Shown: one piece after another, positions 26,375 through 34,679 of the stretch
Numbering within the stretch: the first letter of the stretch is position 1
How the letters are laid out: every line of letters starts with the position of its first letter
Assembly: GCF_016863255.1 (NCBI RefSeq)
Contig: NZ_BOON01000001.1
Location: forward strand, 62,001-126,000
Direction of reading: 5' to 3'
Length of the DNA stretch: 64,000 nucleotides
Origin: Planosporangium mesophilum
GTDB lineage: Bacteria > Actinomycetota > Actinomycetes > Mycobacteriales > Micromonosporaceae
Notes under the pieces: model-generated
Databases searched by the model: none
Seen by the model: the letters and a program-made list of their open reading frames with translations, nothing else
Told to the model about the DNA's origin: nothing
Program-made: the position numbers and the translations under genes

Positions 26375-26794
26375 ATGGAGCACGAAACGCGACAGCCCGA
26401 AGTACGCAAGACCGACGAGGAATGGCGGGCGATCCTGTCTCCGGCCGAGTTCCACGTGCTGCGCCAGGCCGGTACCGAGGCGCCCTGGACCGGTGAGTAC
26501 GTGTCCACCAAGGCCAAGGGCGTGTACCGGTGCCGCGCCTGCGCAGCCGAACTGTTCGCCAGCGACACCAAGTTCGAATCGCACTGTGGCTGGCCCAGCT
26601 ACTGGAGCCCGCTGGCCGAGGACCGGGTACGCCTCATCGAGGACAAGTCGCTCGGGATGCAGCGCATCGAGGTGCGCTGCGCCGCGTGCGACTCCCACCT
26701 GGGCCATGTGTTCGAGGGCGAGGGCTACCCGACCCCGACCGACCTGCGGTACTGCATCAACAGCGTCAGCCTGCGCCTGGAGCCGGCCGAGTAG
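26375..26794 (+). CDS. msrB: Peptide-methionine (R)-S-oxide reductase MsrB
   Basis: A 139-residue MsrB, which reduces methionine-R-sulfoxide in proteins. It shows YRCRACAAELF and RCAACDSHLGHVFEG (two CxxC pairs for structural zinc), the substrate block FESHCGWPSYW, and the catalytic cysteine in RYCINSVSLRL. ATG 26375 starts MEHETRQPEVRKTDEEWR, where family homology begins. The stop codon TAG is also the first bases of the -10 box for the next gene. Confidence 0.95.
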   Translation: MEHETRQPEVRKTDEEWRAILSPAEFHVLRQAGTEAPWTGEYVSTKAKGVYRCRACAAELFASDTKFESHCGWPSYWSPLAEDRVRLIEDKSLGMQRIEVRCAACDSHLGHVFEGEGYPTPTDLRYCINSVSLRLEPAE

Positions 26795-26797
26795 TTT
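26792..26797 (+). promoter_or_regulatory. Leaderless-type -10 box (TAGTTT) inside the msrB stop
   Basis: TAGTTT includes the msrB TAG stop and is followed by 6 nt and the GTG at 26804. It predicts a separate leaderless transcript for the acetyltransferase. Confidence 0.5.
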
Positions 26798-26803
26798 GAG
26801 CGG

Positions 26804-27226
26804 GTGACTCTCCGGACCGCCCGCTTCGCCGAGCTCGACGCCGCCACGCTGTACGCCCTGCTGCGACTGCGGATCGACGTGTTCGTGGTCGAGCAGAAGT
26901 GCCCGTACCCGGAACTGGACGGCCGGGACCTCGAGCCCGACACGATTCACCTGTGGCTCGACCACGACGGTGAGCCGGCCTCGTACCTGCGGATCCTGGT
27001 CGACCACGACGCGGCGCGCATCGGCCGGGTCTGCACCGCGCCCACCCACCGCGGCGAGGGTCTGGCGACGCGCATGATGGCGGCGGCGCTCGACCTGATC
27101 GGCGACCGACCGTGCGTACTGGACGCCCAGTCGTACCTGGTCGGCTTCTACGCCGGGTTCGGCTTCCAGGTCAGCGGGGCGGAGTTCGTGGAGGACGGCA
27201 TCCCGCACGTACCGATGCGCCGCTAA
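26804..27226 (+). CDS. GNAT N-acetyltransferase (ElaA-like)
   Basis: A 140-residue GNAT-fold protein close to ElaA. LYALLRLRIDVFVVEQKCPYPELDGRDLEPDTIHLWL is the family N-terminal block. Acetyl-CoA binding is IGRVCTAPTHRGEGLATRMMAAAL, and the C-terminal block is LDAQSYLVGFYAGFGFQVSGAEFVEDGIPHVPM. The ElaA substrate is unknown. The gene has its own predicted promoter overlapping the msrB stop and ends at a 24-bp palindrome. Confidence 0.92.
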   Translation: MTLRTARFAELDAATLYALLRLRIDVFVVEQKCPYPELDGRDLEPDTIHLWLDHDGEPASYLRILVDHDAARIGRVCTAPTHRGEGLATRMMAAALDLIGDRPCVLDAQSYLVGFYAGFGFQVSGAEFVEDGIPHVPMRR

Positions 27227-27250
27227 CCGCGCCGTCCGCGGACGGCGCGG
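27227..27250. terminator. 24-bp palindromic terminator
   Basis: A perfect GC-rich palindrome beginning directly after the GNAT stop (27224-27226) and 31 nt from the stop of convergent hemQ. No T-run. Confidence 0.6.
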
Positions 27251-27281
27251 TCAGCGGCGGGGCGGCGCCGTCGACGGCGAG

Positions 27282-27989
27282 TTACGGCAGGGCGGCCACG
27301 ATGTCGCCGACGGACCGGCGGCGACCGGTGTAGAACGGCACCTCCAGCCGGACGTGCCGGCGGGCGCCGGAGGCGCGCAGATCGCGCATCAGGTCGACGA
27401 TCCGGTGCAGGTCGTCGGCCTCGAAGGCGAGCATCCACTCGTAGTCGCCGAGCGCGAACGAGGCGACCGTGTTGGCCCGCACGTCCGGGTACCCGCGCGC
27501 CTGCCGGCCGTGCTCGGCCAGCAGGTCCCGGCGCTCCTCGTCCGGAAGCAGGTACCACTCGTACGAGCGCACGAACGGGTACACGCAGACGTATTTGCGG
27601 GGGTGCTCGTCGGCCAGGAACGCCGGCAGGTGGCTCTTGTTGAACTCCGCCGGGCGGTGCAGCGCCATCTGCGACCACACCGGCTCCAGGTGCCGCCCGA
27701 GCGCGGTGCGCCGCAGCATCCCGTACGCCTCCTGGAGCGCGTCGGCGCTGGACGAGTGCCACCACACCATCACGTCGGCGTCGGCACGCAGACCGGACAC
27801 GTCGTACGTGCCCCGCACCACCACGTCCTTGTCTGCCAGCTGGCCGAACAGACCGTCGACCTCGGCGGCGACCTCACTGCGCGGGGCCGGGCCGAGGGGG
27901 TCGGTCACCCGGAACACCGACCACATCGTGTACCGGATCGTGGCGTTCAGTTCGCGGATGCGGGCAGCGTTGGTCTGGGACTCGGTCAT
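27282..27989 (-). CDS. hemQ: Coproheme decarboxylase (HemQ, chlorite dismutase family)
   Basis: A 235-residue actinobacterial HemQ (ChdC). It performs the last step of the coproporphyrin-dependent haem route, converting coproheme to haem b by two decarboxylations. Characteristic segments: [63 protein letters not shown] (with the YEWY tyrosine region) and [33 protein letters not shown] 27989 overlaps the stop of the oxidase gene (ATGA) and follows GGAAGG. It is the second gene of a hemY-hemQ operon. Confidence 0.95.
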   Translation of the reverse strand: MTESQTNAARIRELNATIRYTMWSVFRVTDPLGPAPRSEVAAEVDGLFGQLADKDVVVRGTYDVSGLRADADVMVWWHSSSADALQEAYGMLRRTALGRHLEPVWSQMALHRPAEFNKSHLPAFLADEHPRKYVCVYPFVRSYEWYLLPDEERRDLLAEHGRQARGYPDVRANTVASFALGDYEWMLAFEADDLHRIVDLMRDLRASGARRHVRLEVPFYTGRRRSVGDIVAALP

Positions 27990-29350
27990 GACTTCAATCC
28001 TTCCAGAACCCGGTCGGCGGCCGTCTGACCGGACCGGACGCAGGCGGGGATGCCGACCCCGTCGTAGGCGGCGCCGGCGAGGGCGACCGTCGCAGGCAGG
28101 ACCGACCGCGCGGCGGCCACCCGGTCGAGATGGCCCGGGGCGTACTGCGGCAGCGCGCCGCCCCAGCGCTGGACGCGGGCCTCGATCGGCTCCGGCAACG
28201 GCCGCCCCAGCAGCGCACCCAGGTCGGCGCGGGCCAGCCCGATCAGTCCGTCATCGTCGCGCTGGAGGACCCGCTCGTCGCCGTAGCGTCCCAGCGAGGT
28301 CCGGACCAGCGTGACCCCCGGGCGGCCCAGGTGGGCCCACTTGCGGTCGAAGAAGGTGGCCGCCTTGATGGCGTACCCCTCGGACGCCGGCACCAGCAGG
28401 CCGGACAGCTGCGGCAGCTCGAACTCGGGCAGCGCGAGGGTGACCAGCGCGACGCTCGCATAGTCCAGCACCCCGACGCGGGCACCTGCGCCGGATTCGA
28501 TCTCACCCAGCAGCCGGGCGGCGGGCGCCGCCGGGGTGGCGAGGATCACCGCGTCCGCGTCGATCGTCTCCGGCTCGCGGGTGGAGCCGACGGTGACCCG
28601 CCAGCCGGTACCGGCGGGTGTGATCGCGCGGACCGGCAGGCCGAGGCGGATGTCGGCGCCGTCCAGCCGGTCCACCACACGCGCGACCAGCCGCCCCACT
28701 CCCCCGAGGATGGTGCCGAAGATCGGGCCACTGTTCGCCGGGCGGTCCGCCAGCGCCGCCCGTACCGCGCCGGTCAGGGTGTGCTCGCGCCGGCAGGTCG
28801 CGGCCAGGCCGGGCATGGTGGTGGCGAGCGAGAGTCCGTCGGCGCGGCCGGCGTACACCCCGCCGAGCATCGGGTCGACGAGCCGGTCGGCCACCTCGTC
28901 GCCGAAGCGGGCACGTACCAGCGCGCCGACGGCCACGTCCTCGTCCGGACCCAGCAGCGGCCGGCCCGCGTCGCGGTCGCGGTCCGCCACGGCGGCGACG
29001 CCGTCGAGCGCGGCCGGATCCCCGGGTACGCCCATCAGCGTGCCCGCAGGCATCGGCCGCAGCCGTCCGCCCACGGCGAGCGCGGCCCTGCCGATCGCCG
29101 GGTACACCACCTCGTCAGCCAGGCCCACCGCGCCGGCCAGCTCGACCGCGGCGCTCGGCCGGCCGGCCGGGTCCCGCAGCGCGAACGCCTCGGCTCCGAG
29201 ATCCACCGGCCCGCCGGCCAGCTCGACGGTGTGGAGCTTCCCGCCCAGCCGGCCGGACTGCTCCACGAGCACCACCTCGGCGCCCTGCTCCACCAGCCGG
29301 TACGCGGCGGCCAGCCCGCTGATGCCGCCACCGACGACCACGATGCGCAT
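27986..29350 (-). CDS. hemY: Coproporphyrinogen III oxidase / protoporphyrinogen oxidase (HemY/CgoX type)
   Basis: A 454-residue FAD enzyme of the HemY family. The dinucleotide-binding start is [31 protein letters not shown], followed by [21 protein letters not shown]. Later blocks are [27 protein letters not shown] and [25 protein letters not shown]. With HemQ in the same operon, its product is most likely coproporphyrin III rather than protoporphyrin. ATG 29350 is chosen because the Rossmann strand begins at the second residue. It is divergent from an SDR gene and separated from hemE by that gene. Confidence 0.93.
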   Translation of the reverse strand: MRIVVVGGGISGLAAAYRLVEQGAEVVLVEQSGRLGGKLHTVELAGGPVDLGAEAFALRDPAGRPSAAVELAGAVGLADEVVYPAIGRAALAVGGRLRPMPAGTLMGVPGDPAALDGVAAVADRDRDAGRPLLGPDEDVAVGALVRARFGDEVADRLVDPMLGGVYAGRADGLSLATTMPGLAATCRREHTLTGAVRAALADRPANSGPIFGTILGGVGRLVARVVDRLDGADIRLGLPVRAITPAGTGWRVTVGSTREPETIDADAVILATPAAPAARLLGEIESGAGARVGVLDYASVALVTLALPEFELPQLSGLLVPASEGYAIKAATFFDRKWAHLGRPGVTLVRTSLGRYGDERVLQRDDDGLIGLARADLGALLGRPLPEPIEARVQRWGGALPQYAPGHLDRVAAARSVLPATVALAGAAYDGVGIPACVRSGQTAADRVLEGLKS

Positions 29351-29399
29351 GTACCTATCGAATCGCGCGGGCCTGTGATCTTCACGCCCGGGGTGCCCG

Positions 29400-29405
29400 T
29401 AAGGT
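29400..29405 (+). promoter_or_regulatory. Leaderless-type -10 box (TAAGGT)
   Basis: TAAGGT is followed by 7 nt and the GTG at 29413. It decides that start over the in-frame GTG at 29404, which lies inside the box. Confidence 0.45.
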
Positions 29406-29412
29406 GACCGAG

Positions 29413-30177
29413 GTGACCATGACCACAAACCCCGTCGCCGTGATCACCGGCGCCGCCCAGGGCATCGGCCGGCGTACCGCCGAACTGCTCGCCGCCTCCG
29501 GGTACGACCTCGCGCTGCTCGACCGGTCGCTGGTGACCGGCTTCGACGCCCTCACCGTCATGGGCGACGTATCCGACGACGGCGACGTCCGTGCGTTCGC
29601 GCGCGTCGTCCAGGCCCGGTACGGACGGGTGGACGTCCTGGTCAACAACGCCGGCATCTCCTGCATCGGCCCGGCCGAGGAGACCCCGGCCGATCTGTGG
29701 CGGCAGGTCCTGGAGGTCAACCTGACCGGCCCGTTCCTGCTCTCGCAGGCGTTCGGCCGGCAGATGCTGGCGCAGGGCTCCGGTTCGATCGTGAACATCG
29801 CCTCGGTGGCCGGCCTGCGCGGGATCGGCGACCGGGCGGCGTACAACGCCAGCAAGCACGGCCTGATCGGGCTCACCCGCACCCTGGCGGTGGAGTGGGG
29901 CGGGCGTGGTGTGCGGGTCAACGCGGTCTGCCCGGGCTGGGTGAAGACCGAGATGGACTCCGCCGACCAGGCGTCGGGCGGGTACGTCGACACCGACATC
30001 ACCGAGCACACCCCGGCCGGGCGGTTCGCCAGCCCCGAGGACATCGCGCAGGCGGTGGCGTTCCTGGCCGATCCGGCGCGCAGCGGGTACGTCAACGGCG
30101 CGGCCCTGTCGGTCGACGGCGGCTGGGCCGCCGACGGCTCCTGGCCCTCGCTACGCCTCGACGCCCGCGGGCGCTGA
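29413..30177 (+). CDS. SDR-family oxidoreductase
   Basis: A 254-residue classical short-chain dehydrogenase/reductase. It has VAVITGAAQGIGRRTAELL (TGxxxGIG), MGDVSDDGDV, VLVNNAGIS (NNAG), IVNIASVAGLRG (catalytic Ser), AAYNASKHGLIGLTRTLAVEW (YxxxK) and VNAVCPGWVKTEM. All active-site residues are intact, unlike the other SDR in the window. The substrate is unknown. Its 3' end converges with hemE, with 22 nt between the genes. Confidence 0.9.
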   Translation: MTMTTNPVAVITGAAQGIGRRTAELLAASGYDLALLDRSLVTGFDALTVMGDVSDDGDVRAFARVVQARYGRVDVLVNNAGISCIGPAEETPADLWRQVLEVNLTGPFLLSQAFGRQMLAQGSGSIVNIASVAGLRGIGDRAAYNASKHGLIGLTRTLAVEWGGRGVRVNAVCPGWVKTEMDSADQASGGYVDTDITEHTPAGRFASPEDIAQAVAFLADPARSGYVNGAALSVDGGWAADGSWPSLRLDARGR

Positions 30178-30199
30178 TCTTTCCCGGGGGAACCCGCCG

Positions 30200-31246
30200 C
30201 TAGCGCGCGGACAGCTCGTGGACCAGTTCGACCACGCGGGTCAGTGCGCCGGGGTCGGTCTCCGGCAGCACCCCGTGGCCGAGGTTGAACACGTGACCCG
30301 GCGCCGCCCGGCCCTCGTCCAGCACCCGGCGGACCTCAGCCTCGACCACGTCCGGCGGCGCGAACAGCGTGCACGGGTCGAGGTTGCCCTGTACCGCCTT
30401 GTCCGGTCCGATGCGCCGGGTGGCGACGTCGAGCGGGGTACGCCAGTCGACGCCCACCACGTCGGCGCCGGCCTCGCCCATCGCCCCGAGCAGTTCGGCG
30501 GTACCGACGCCGAAGTGGATCCGCGGCACCTCGCGGACGCCCTCCAGGACGCTCGTCGAGTGCGGCAGGACGTACCGGCGGTAGTCGCGTTCCGAGAGCG
30601 CACCGGCCCACGAGTCGAACAGCTGGACCGCGGCCACGCCAGCGTCGACCTGTACCCGCAGGAACGTCCGGGTGATGTCGGCGAGCCGGGCGCAGAGCGC
30701 GTGCCAGATGTCCGGAGCCCCGTACATGAGCGCCTTGGTCCGGGCGTGGGTGCGCGACGGTCCACCCTCGACGAGGTAGCTGGCCAGGGTGAACGGCGCC
30801 CCGGCGAACCCGATGAGCGGCGTCGTGCCCAGCTCGCGCTTGAGCAGCCCGATCGCCTCCGCGACGTAGTCGACCTGCTCGGGTGCGAGCTTCGGGATCG
30901 CCTCGACGTCGGTCAGGGCGGCCACCGGGTTGGCGACCACCGGTCCGGTACCGGGCACGATGTCCAGGTCCACGCCGGCGGCGGCGAGGGGTACGACGAT
31001 GTCGCTGAACAGGATCGCGGCGTCCACCCCGTGCCGGCGTACCGGTTGGAGCGTGATCTCGCAGACGAGGTCGGGGCGCCGGCACGACTCCAGCATGCCG
31101 ATGCCGGACCGCACCTCCCGGTACTCGGGTAGCGAGCGCCCGGCCTGGCGCATGAACCAGACCGGCGTGTACGGCACGGGTTGGCGACGGCAGGCGCGCA
31201 GGAACGGCGAGTCGGCGATGGCGGGGTTCGGCGAAGATGGGCTCAT
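30200..31246 (-). CDS. hemE: Uroporphyrinogen decarboxylase
   Basis: A 348-residue HemE, which decarboxylates the four acetate side chains of uroporphyrinogen III to give coproporphyrinogen III. This is the substrate of the HemY-type oxidase encoded nearby. Signatures are [89 protein letters not shown] and [13 protein letters not shown]. The ATG at 31246 is preferred because CACGAT lies 8 nt upstream and homology starts after it. An ATG six codons upstream (31264) is possible. Confidence 0.96.
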   Translation of the reverse strand: MSPSSPNPAIADSPFLRACRRQPVPYTPVWFMRQAGRSLPEYREVRSGIGMLESCRRPDLVCEITLQPVRRHGVDAAILFSDIVVPLAAAGVDLDIVPGTGPVVANPVAALTDVEAIPKLAPEQVDYVAEAIGLLKRELGTTPLIGFAGAPFTLASYLVEGGPSRTHARTKALMYGAPDIWHALCARLADITRTFLRVQVDAGVAAVQLFDSWAGALSERDYRRYVLPHSTSVLEGVREVPRIHFGVGTAELLGAMGEAGADVVGVDWRTPLDVATRRIGPDKAVQGNLDPCTLFAPPDVVEAEVRRVLDEGRAAPGHVFNLGHGVLPETDPGALTRVVELVHELSAR

Positions 31247-31421
31247 CGCACGCAATCGTGCCATGTACGGAGCACGGCGCCGCCGGGGACGCGTCTACAC
31301 AACGGTCAGCACGGGATCAGGAGCCCTCAGTAACCGAAAAATAGGGACATCAGCGACGGCCGGTGACGCAAGCGGCGCGGATGTTCGGCGCGGCGCCGCC
31401 GTTGGAGGGCTCAACCAGGCC

Positions 31422-31427
31422 TACGCT
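31422..31427 (+). promoter_or_regulatory. Leaderless-type -10 box (TACGCT)
   Basis: TACGCT is followed by 6 nt (TCGGTC) and the ATG at 31434. Confidence 0.45.
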
Positions 31428-31433
31428 TCGGTC

Positions 31434-32015
31434 ATGGCGCCCTCGACCGTCCCCCCGGAGGCGTTCACCCGCGCCGTCGCCCGCCTGCGAGGCGGGCAGC
31501 ACCGACCCGAGATCACCCTCGAGGAGGTGTCCGCGCCGCAGCGGCTCGCGCCGTTCGGGTACGCGATGAGCGGCACCGTGCGGCGCGACGGCGACGAGGT
31601 GGCGACCGGGCGGCTCATCCTGCTGTACGACCCCGCCGGCCACGAGGCGTGGGAGGGCACGATGCGACTCGTCACGTACGTGACGGCGGAGCTCGAGCCG
31701 GAACTCGCCACCGACCCGCTGCTACCCGGCGTCGGGTGGAGCTGGCTGGTGGACGCCCTGGAGGCCAACGGCGCCGCGTACACCACGCTAGCCGGCACGG
31801 TGACGCAGACCCTGTCCACCCGCTTCGGCGGTCTCACCGGACCGCCGAGCAGCGCCGACGTCGAGATCCGCGCGTCCTGGACCCCGCTCGACGAGGACCT
31901 GGCCGTCCATCTGGAGGGGTGGTGCGCGCTGCTCGCGTTGACGGCCGGGCTGCCGCCACCCGGAGTGACCGCGCTGCCCGAGCCCCGGCCGCCCGTTCCG
32001 GCGGCCCGGTCGTAG
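31434..32015 (+). CDS. DUF3000 family protein
   Basis: A 193-residue protein matching the actinobacterial DUF3000 family: PPEAFTRAVARLRGGQHRPEITLEEVSAPQRLAPFGYAM, TGRLILLYDPAGHEAWEGTMRLVTYVTAELEPELATDPLLPGVGWSWL and EIRASWTP near the end. The biochemical function is unknown. The gene typically lies beside hemE and an RNase-D-like gene in actinobacteria, as here; that order is recalled, not checked. The ATG at 31434 has its own predicted leaderless promoter. A 77-nt gap separates it from RNase D. Confidence 0.85.
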   Translation: MAPSTVPPEAFTRAVARLRGGQHRPEITLEEVSAPQRLAPFGYAMSGTVRRDGDEVATGRLILLYDPAGHEAWEGTMRLVTYVTAELEPELATDPLLPGVGWSWLVDALEANGAAYTTLAGTVTQTLSTRFGGLTGPPSSADVEIRASWTPLDEDLAVHLEGWCALLALTAGLPPPGVTALPEPRPPVPAARS

Positions 32016-32080
32016 GCCCTCGGAGAAGCGGCTACCCCGACGCGCCGACCCGGCTGCACAAGAGCGCAACCTCGGCGCCG

Positions 32081-32086
32081 TACGGT
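32081..32086 (+). promoter_or_regulatory. Leaderless-type -10 box (TACGGT)
   Basis: TACGGT is followed by 6 nt (AGGGCC) and the GTG at 32093. Confidence 0.5.
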
Positions 32087-32092
32087 AGGGCC

Positions 32093-33373
32093 GTGACCGA
32101 CGAAGCCCCCCAACGCCGTCGGGAAGCGAATGGACCGGCGCAGGGCGGCGAAGCCGCGGCGACCTCCGAGTCGGTCCTGCTCACCGCTCCCCGTGACGGC
32201 ACACCGCCCCCTGTCACCACACCGGACGAACTCGCCGACGTCGTCCGGCGATTCGCCGCGGGTACCGGTCCGGTCGCGGTCGACGCCGAACGCGCCTCGG
32301 GTTACCGGTACTCGCACCGGGCGTACCTGGTGCAGTTGCGGCGGGAGGGTGCCGGCACCGCTCTGATCGACCCGATCGAGCTGCCCGACCTGAGCGCGCT
32401 GGGCGAGGCGATCGCCGACGCGGAGTGGGTACTGCACGCGGCCAGCCAGGACCTGCCGTGCCTGGCCGAGGTGGGACTGCTGCCGCTGCGGCTGTTCGAC
32501 ACGGAACTGGCCGCCCGGCTGGCCGGCTTCGAGCGGGTCGGCCTGGCCGCGCTGACCGAGTCGCTGCTCGGGTACGCCCTGGAGAAGCACCACTCAGCCG
32601 CCGACTGGTCGACCCGACCGCTGCCCGAGTCCTGGCTGAGCTACGCGGCGCTCGACGTGGAGCTGCTGATCGGCCTGCGCGACGCCCTCGCGGCGGAGCT
32701 GGAGCGGCAGGGCAAGGCCGAGTGGGCGGCCGAGGAGTTCGCGTCGCTCGTCGCCGGCGCCGGGCAGCCGCCCCGGGTCCGCCCCGACCCGTGGCGGCGC
32801 ACCTCGGGCATCCACCGGGTACGCGGGGCGCGGGCGCTGTCACGGGTACGCGCGCTCTGGTACGCCCGGGACGCGATCGCCGCCCGCCGGGACACCACGC
32901 CCGGCCGGGTACTGCCCGACGCCGCGATCGTGGCCGCTGCCGAGTCCGACCCCAAGGACGAGCGGGCCCTGGTGTCGCTGCCCGGCTTCGGCGGCCGCTC
33001 GGGGCGGCGGATGGCCGGTACCTGGCTCAACGCCCTCAGCGACGCCCGGACGCTGCGCGACGACCAGCTGCCGGTGACGGGGCCGGCGGAGGGGCCTCCC
33101 CCGCCGCACCGCTGGGCCGAGCGGGATCCCGACGCGGCGGCGCGGCTGGCCCGCTCCCGCGAGGTGGTCACCGGCCTCGCCACGACTCACCGACTCCCGC
33201 CGGAGAACCTGATCGCGCCGGACTCGGTCCGCCGGCTGGCCTGGTCGCCACCCGACCCGCTGGACGAGGACGCGGTACGCGAGGTGCTGGCCGGCTTCGG
33301 GGCGCGACGCTGGCAGATCGACCTGATCGCGCCCGGCCTGACCGAGGCGCTCCGCGGCCCGGCCGCGGCCTGA
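32093..33373 (+). CDS. Ribonuclease D-like 3'-5' exonuclease with HRDC domain
   Basis: A 426-residue DEDD-family exonuclease. After about 55 disordered residues the exonuclease motifs are GPVAVDAERASGYRYSHRAYLVQLRR (ExoI), WVLHAASQDLPCLAEVGL (ExoII) and SYAALDVELLIGLRDAL (ExoIII). An HRDC domain (RALSRVRALWYARDAIAARRD...RVLPDAAIVAAA) and a second HRDC-like C-terminal segment follow. RNase D trims tRNA and other small RNA 3' ends. ExoI reads DAE instead of the usual DTE. GTG 32093 is chosen from the adjacent -10 box. Confidence 0.9.
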   Translation: MTDEAPQRRREANGPAQGGEAAATSESVLLTAPRDGTPPPVTTPDELADVVRRFAAGTGPVAVDAERASGYRYSHRAYLVQLRREGAGTALIDPIELPDLSALGEAIADAEWVLHAASQDLPCLAEVGLLPLRLFDTELAARLAGFERVGLAALTESLLGYALEKHHSAADWSTRPLPESWLSYAALDVELLIGLRDALAAELERQGKAEWAAEEFASLVAGAGQPPRVRPDPWRRTSGIHRVRGARALSRVRALWYARDAIAARRDTTPGRVLPDAAIVAAAESDPKDERALVSLPGFGGRSGRRMAGTWLNALSDARTLRDDQLPVTGPAEGPPPPHRWAERDPDAAARLARSREVVTGLATTHRLPPENLIAPDSVRRLAWSPPDPLDEDAVREVLAGFGARRWQIDLIAPGLTEALRGPAAA

Positions 33374-33485
33374 TCCTCGGCTCGGTCGTCGATCGGTGTG
33401 GGTCGGACCACAAGAACGGGTCGCCGCCGATGACCTACTGGCGAGTAACATCGGCGGAAAAGGACCGCCCGCTAGGAGGCTCTCC

Positions 33486-34679
33486 GTGCCCCGTACCGTC
33501 CGCGACGTCGTCTTCGTCGACGGTGTGCGCACCCCTTTCGGCAAGGCCGGAGGGATGTATGCGAACACCCGCGCCGATGACCTCGTCATTCGCTGCATTC
33601 GTGAGCTGCTGCGGCGCAACCCGCAGCTGCCGCCAGAGCGCGTCGAGGAGGTCGCGATCGCCGCGACCACCCAGATCGGTGACCAGGGGCTGACGCTCGG
33701 CCGCGTCGCCGCCCTGCTGGCCGGTCTACCCAAGACCACTCCCGGCTACTCGATCGACCGCATGTGCGCCGGCGCGATGACCGCCGTCACCACGGTCTCC
33801 TCCAGCATCGCCATGGGCGCCCTCGACATCGCCATTGCCGGCGGCGTCGAGCACATGGGCCGCCACCCGATGGGCGAGGGCGTCGACCCCAACCCGCGCA
33901 TCATCGCCGAGAAGCTCGTCGACCCGTCCGCGCTGGTCATGGGCTCCACCGCGGAGAACCTGCACGACCGGCTGCCGGAGATCACCAAGCAGCGCGTGGA
34001 CGCGTTCGCGCTGGCCTCACAGCAGAAGACCGCGAAGGCGTACGCCAACGGCAAGCTCCAGCCCGACCTGGTACCCGTCGCCGTCCGCGACCCGGAGGCC
34101 GGCTGGGGCCTGGCGAGCGTCGACGAGGCGCCGCGCGAGACCAGCCTGGAGAAGCTGGCCACGCTCAAGACCCCGTTCCGCCCGCACGGCCGGGTCACCG
34201 CCGGTAACGCGGCCGGCCTCAACGACGGCGCCACCGCCGCGATCCTCGCCGCCGAGGACGTGGCCCGCGAGCTGGGCCTGCCGGTTGGCGCGCGGCTGGT
34301 CAGCTACGGCTTCGTCGGCGTCGAGCCGGAGATCATGGGGTACGGCCCGGTCCCGTCGACCGAGAAGGCCCTGAAGATCGCCGGTCTGACCATCGACGAC
34401 ATCGGCCTGTTCGAGCTGAACGAGGCGTTCGCGGTCCAGGTACTGGCGTTCTTGGACCACTTCGGCATCGCCGACGACGACCCGCGGGTCAACCCCTGGG
34501 GCGGCGCGATCGCGATCGGCCACCCGCTCGCGTCCTCCGGCATCCGCCTGATGACGCAGCTGTCGCGGCAGTTCGCCGAGCGCCCCGACGTGCGGTACGG
34601 CGTGACCGCCATGTGCATCGGCATCGGCATGGGCGGCACGGTCATCTGGGAGAACCCTGCCTGGGAGGGAAACAAGTGA
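33486..34679 (+). CDS. fadA: Acetyl-CoA acyltransferase (thiolase)
   Basis: A 397-residue thiolase catalysing the last, carbon-carbon cleaving step of fatty acid beta-oxidation. The nucleophile is in YSIDRMCAGAMTAV, the later blocks are NAAGLNDGATAAILA, ELNEAFAVQVLAFL and NPWGGAIAIGHPLASSGIRL (His), and the second active-site Cys is in TAMCIGIGMGGT. GTG 33486 is 5 nt after AGGAGGCTC. The stop overlaps the start of fadB (GTGA), so the two subunits are translationally coupled and probably form a complex. A TAACAT at 33446-33451 may be the -10 box. Confidence 0.95.
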   Translation: MPRTVRDVVFVDGVRTPFGKAGGMYANTRADDLVIRCIRELLRRNPQLPPERVEEVAIAATTQIGDQGLTLGRVAALLAGLPKTTPGYSIDRMCAGAMTAVTTVSSSIAMGALDIAIAGGVEHMGRHPMGEGVDPNPRIIAEKLVDPSALVMGSTAENLHDRLPEITKQRVDAFALASQQKTAKAYANGKLQPDLVPVAVRDPEAGWGLASVDEAPRETSLEKLATLKTPFRPHGRVTAGNAAGLNDGATAAILAAEDVARELGLPVGARLVSYGFVGVEPEIMGYGPVPSTEKALKIAGLTIDDIGLFELNEAFAVQVLAFLDHFGIADDDPRVNPWGGAIAIGHPLASSGIRLMTQLSRQFAERPDVRYGVTAMCIGIGMGGTVIWENPAWEGNK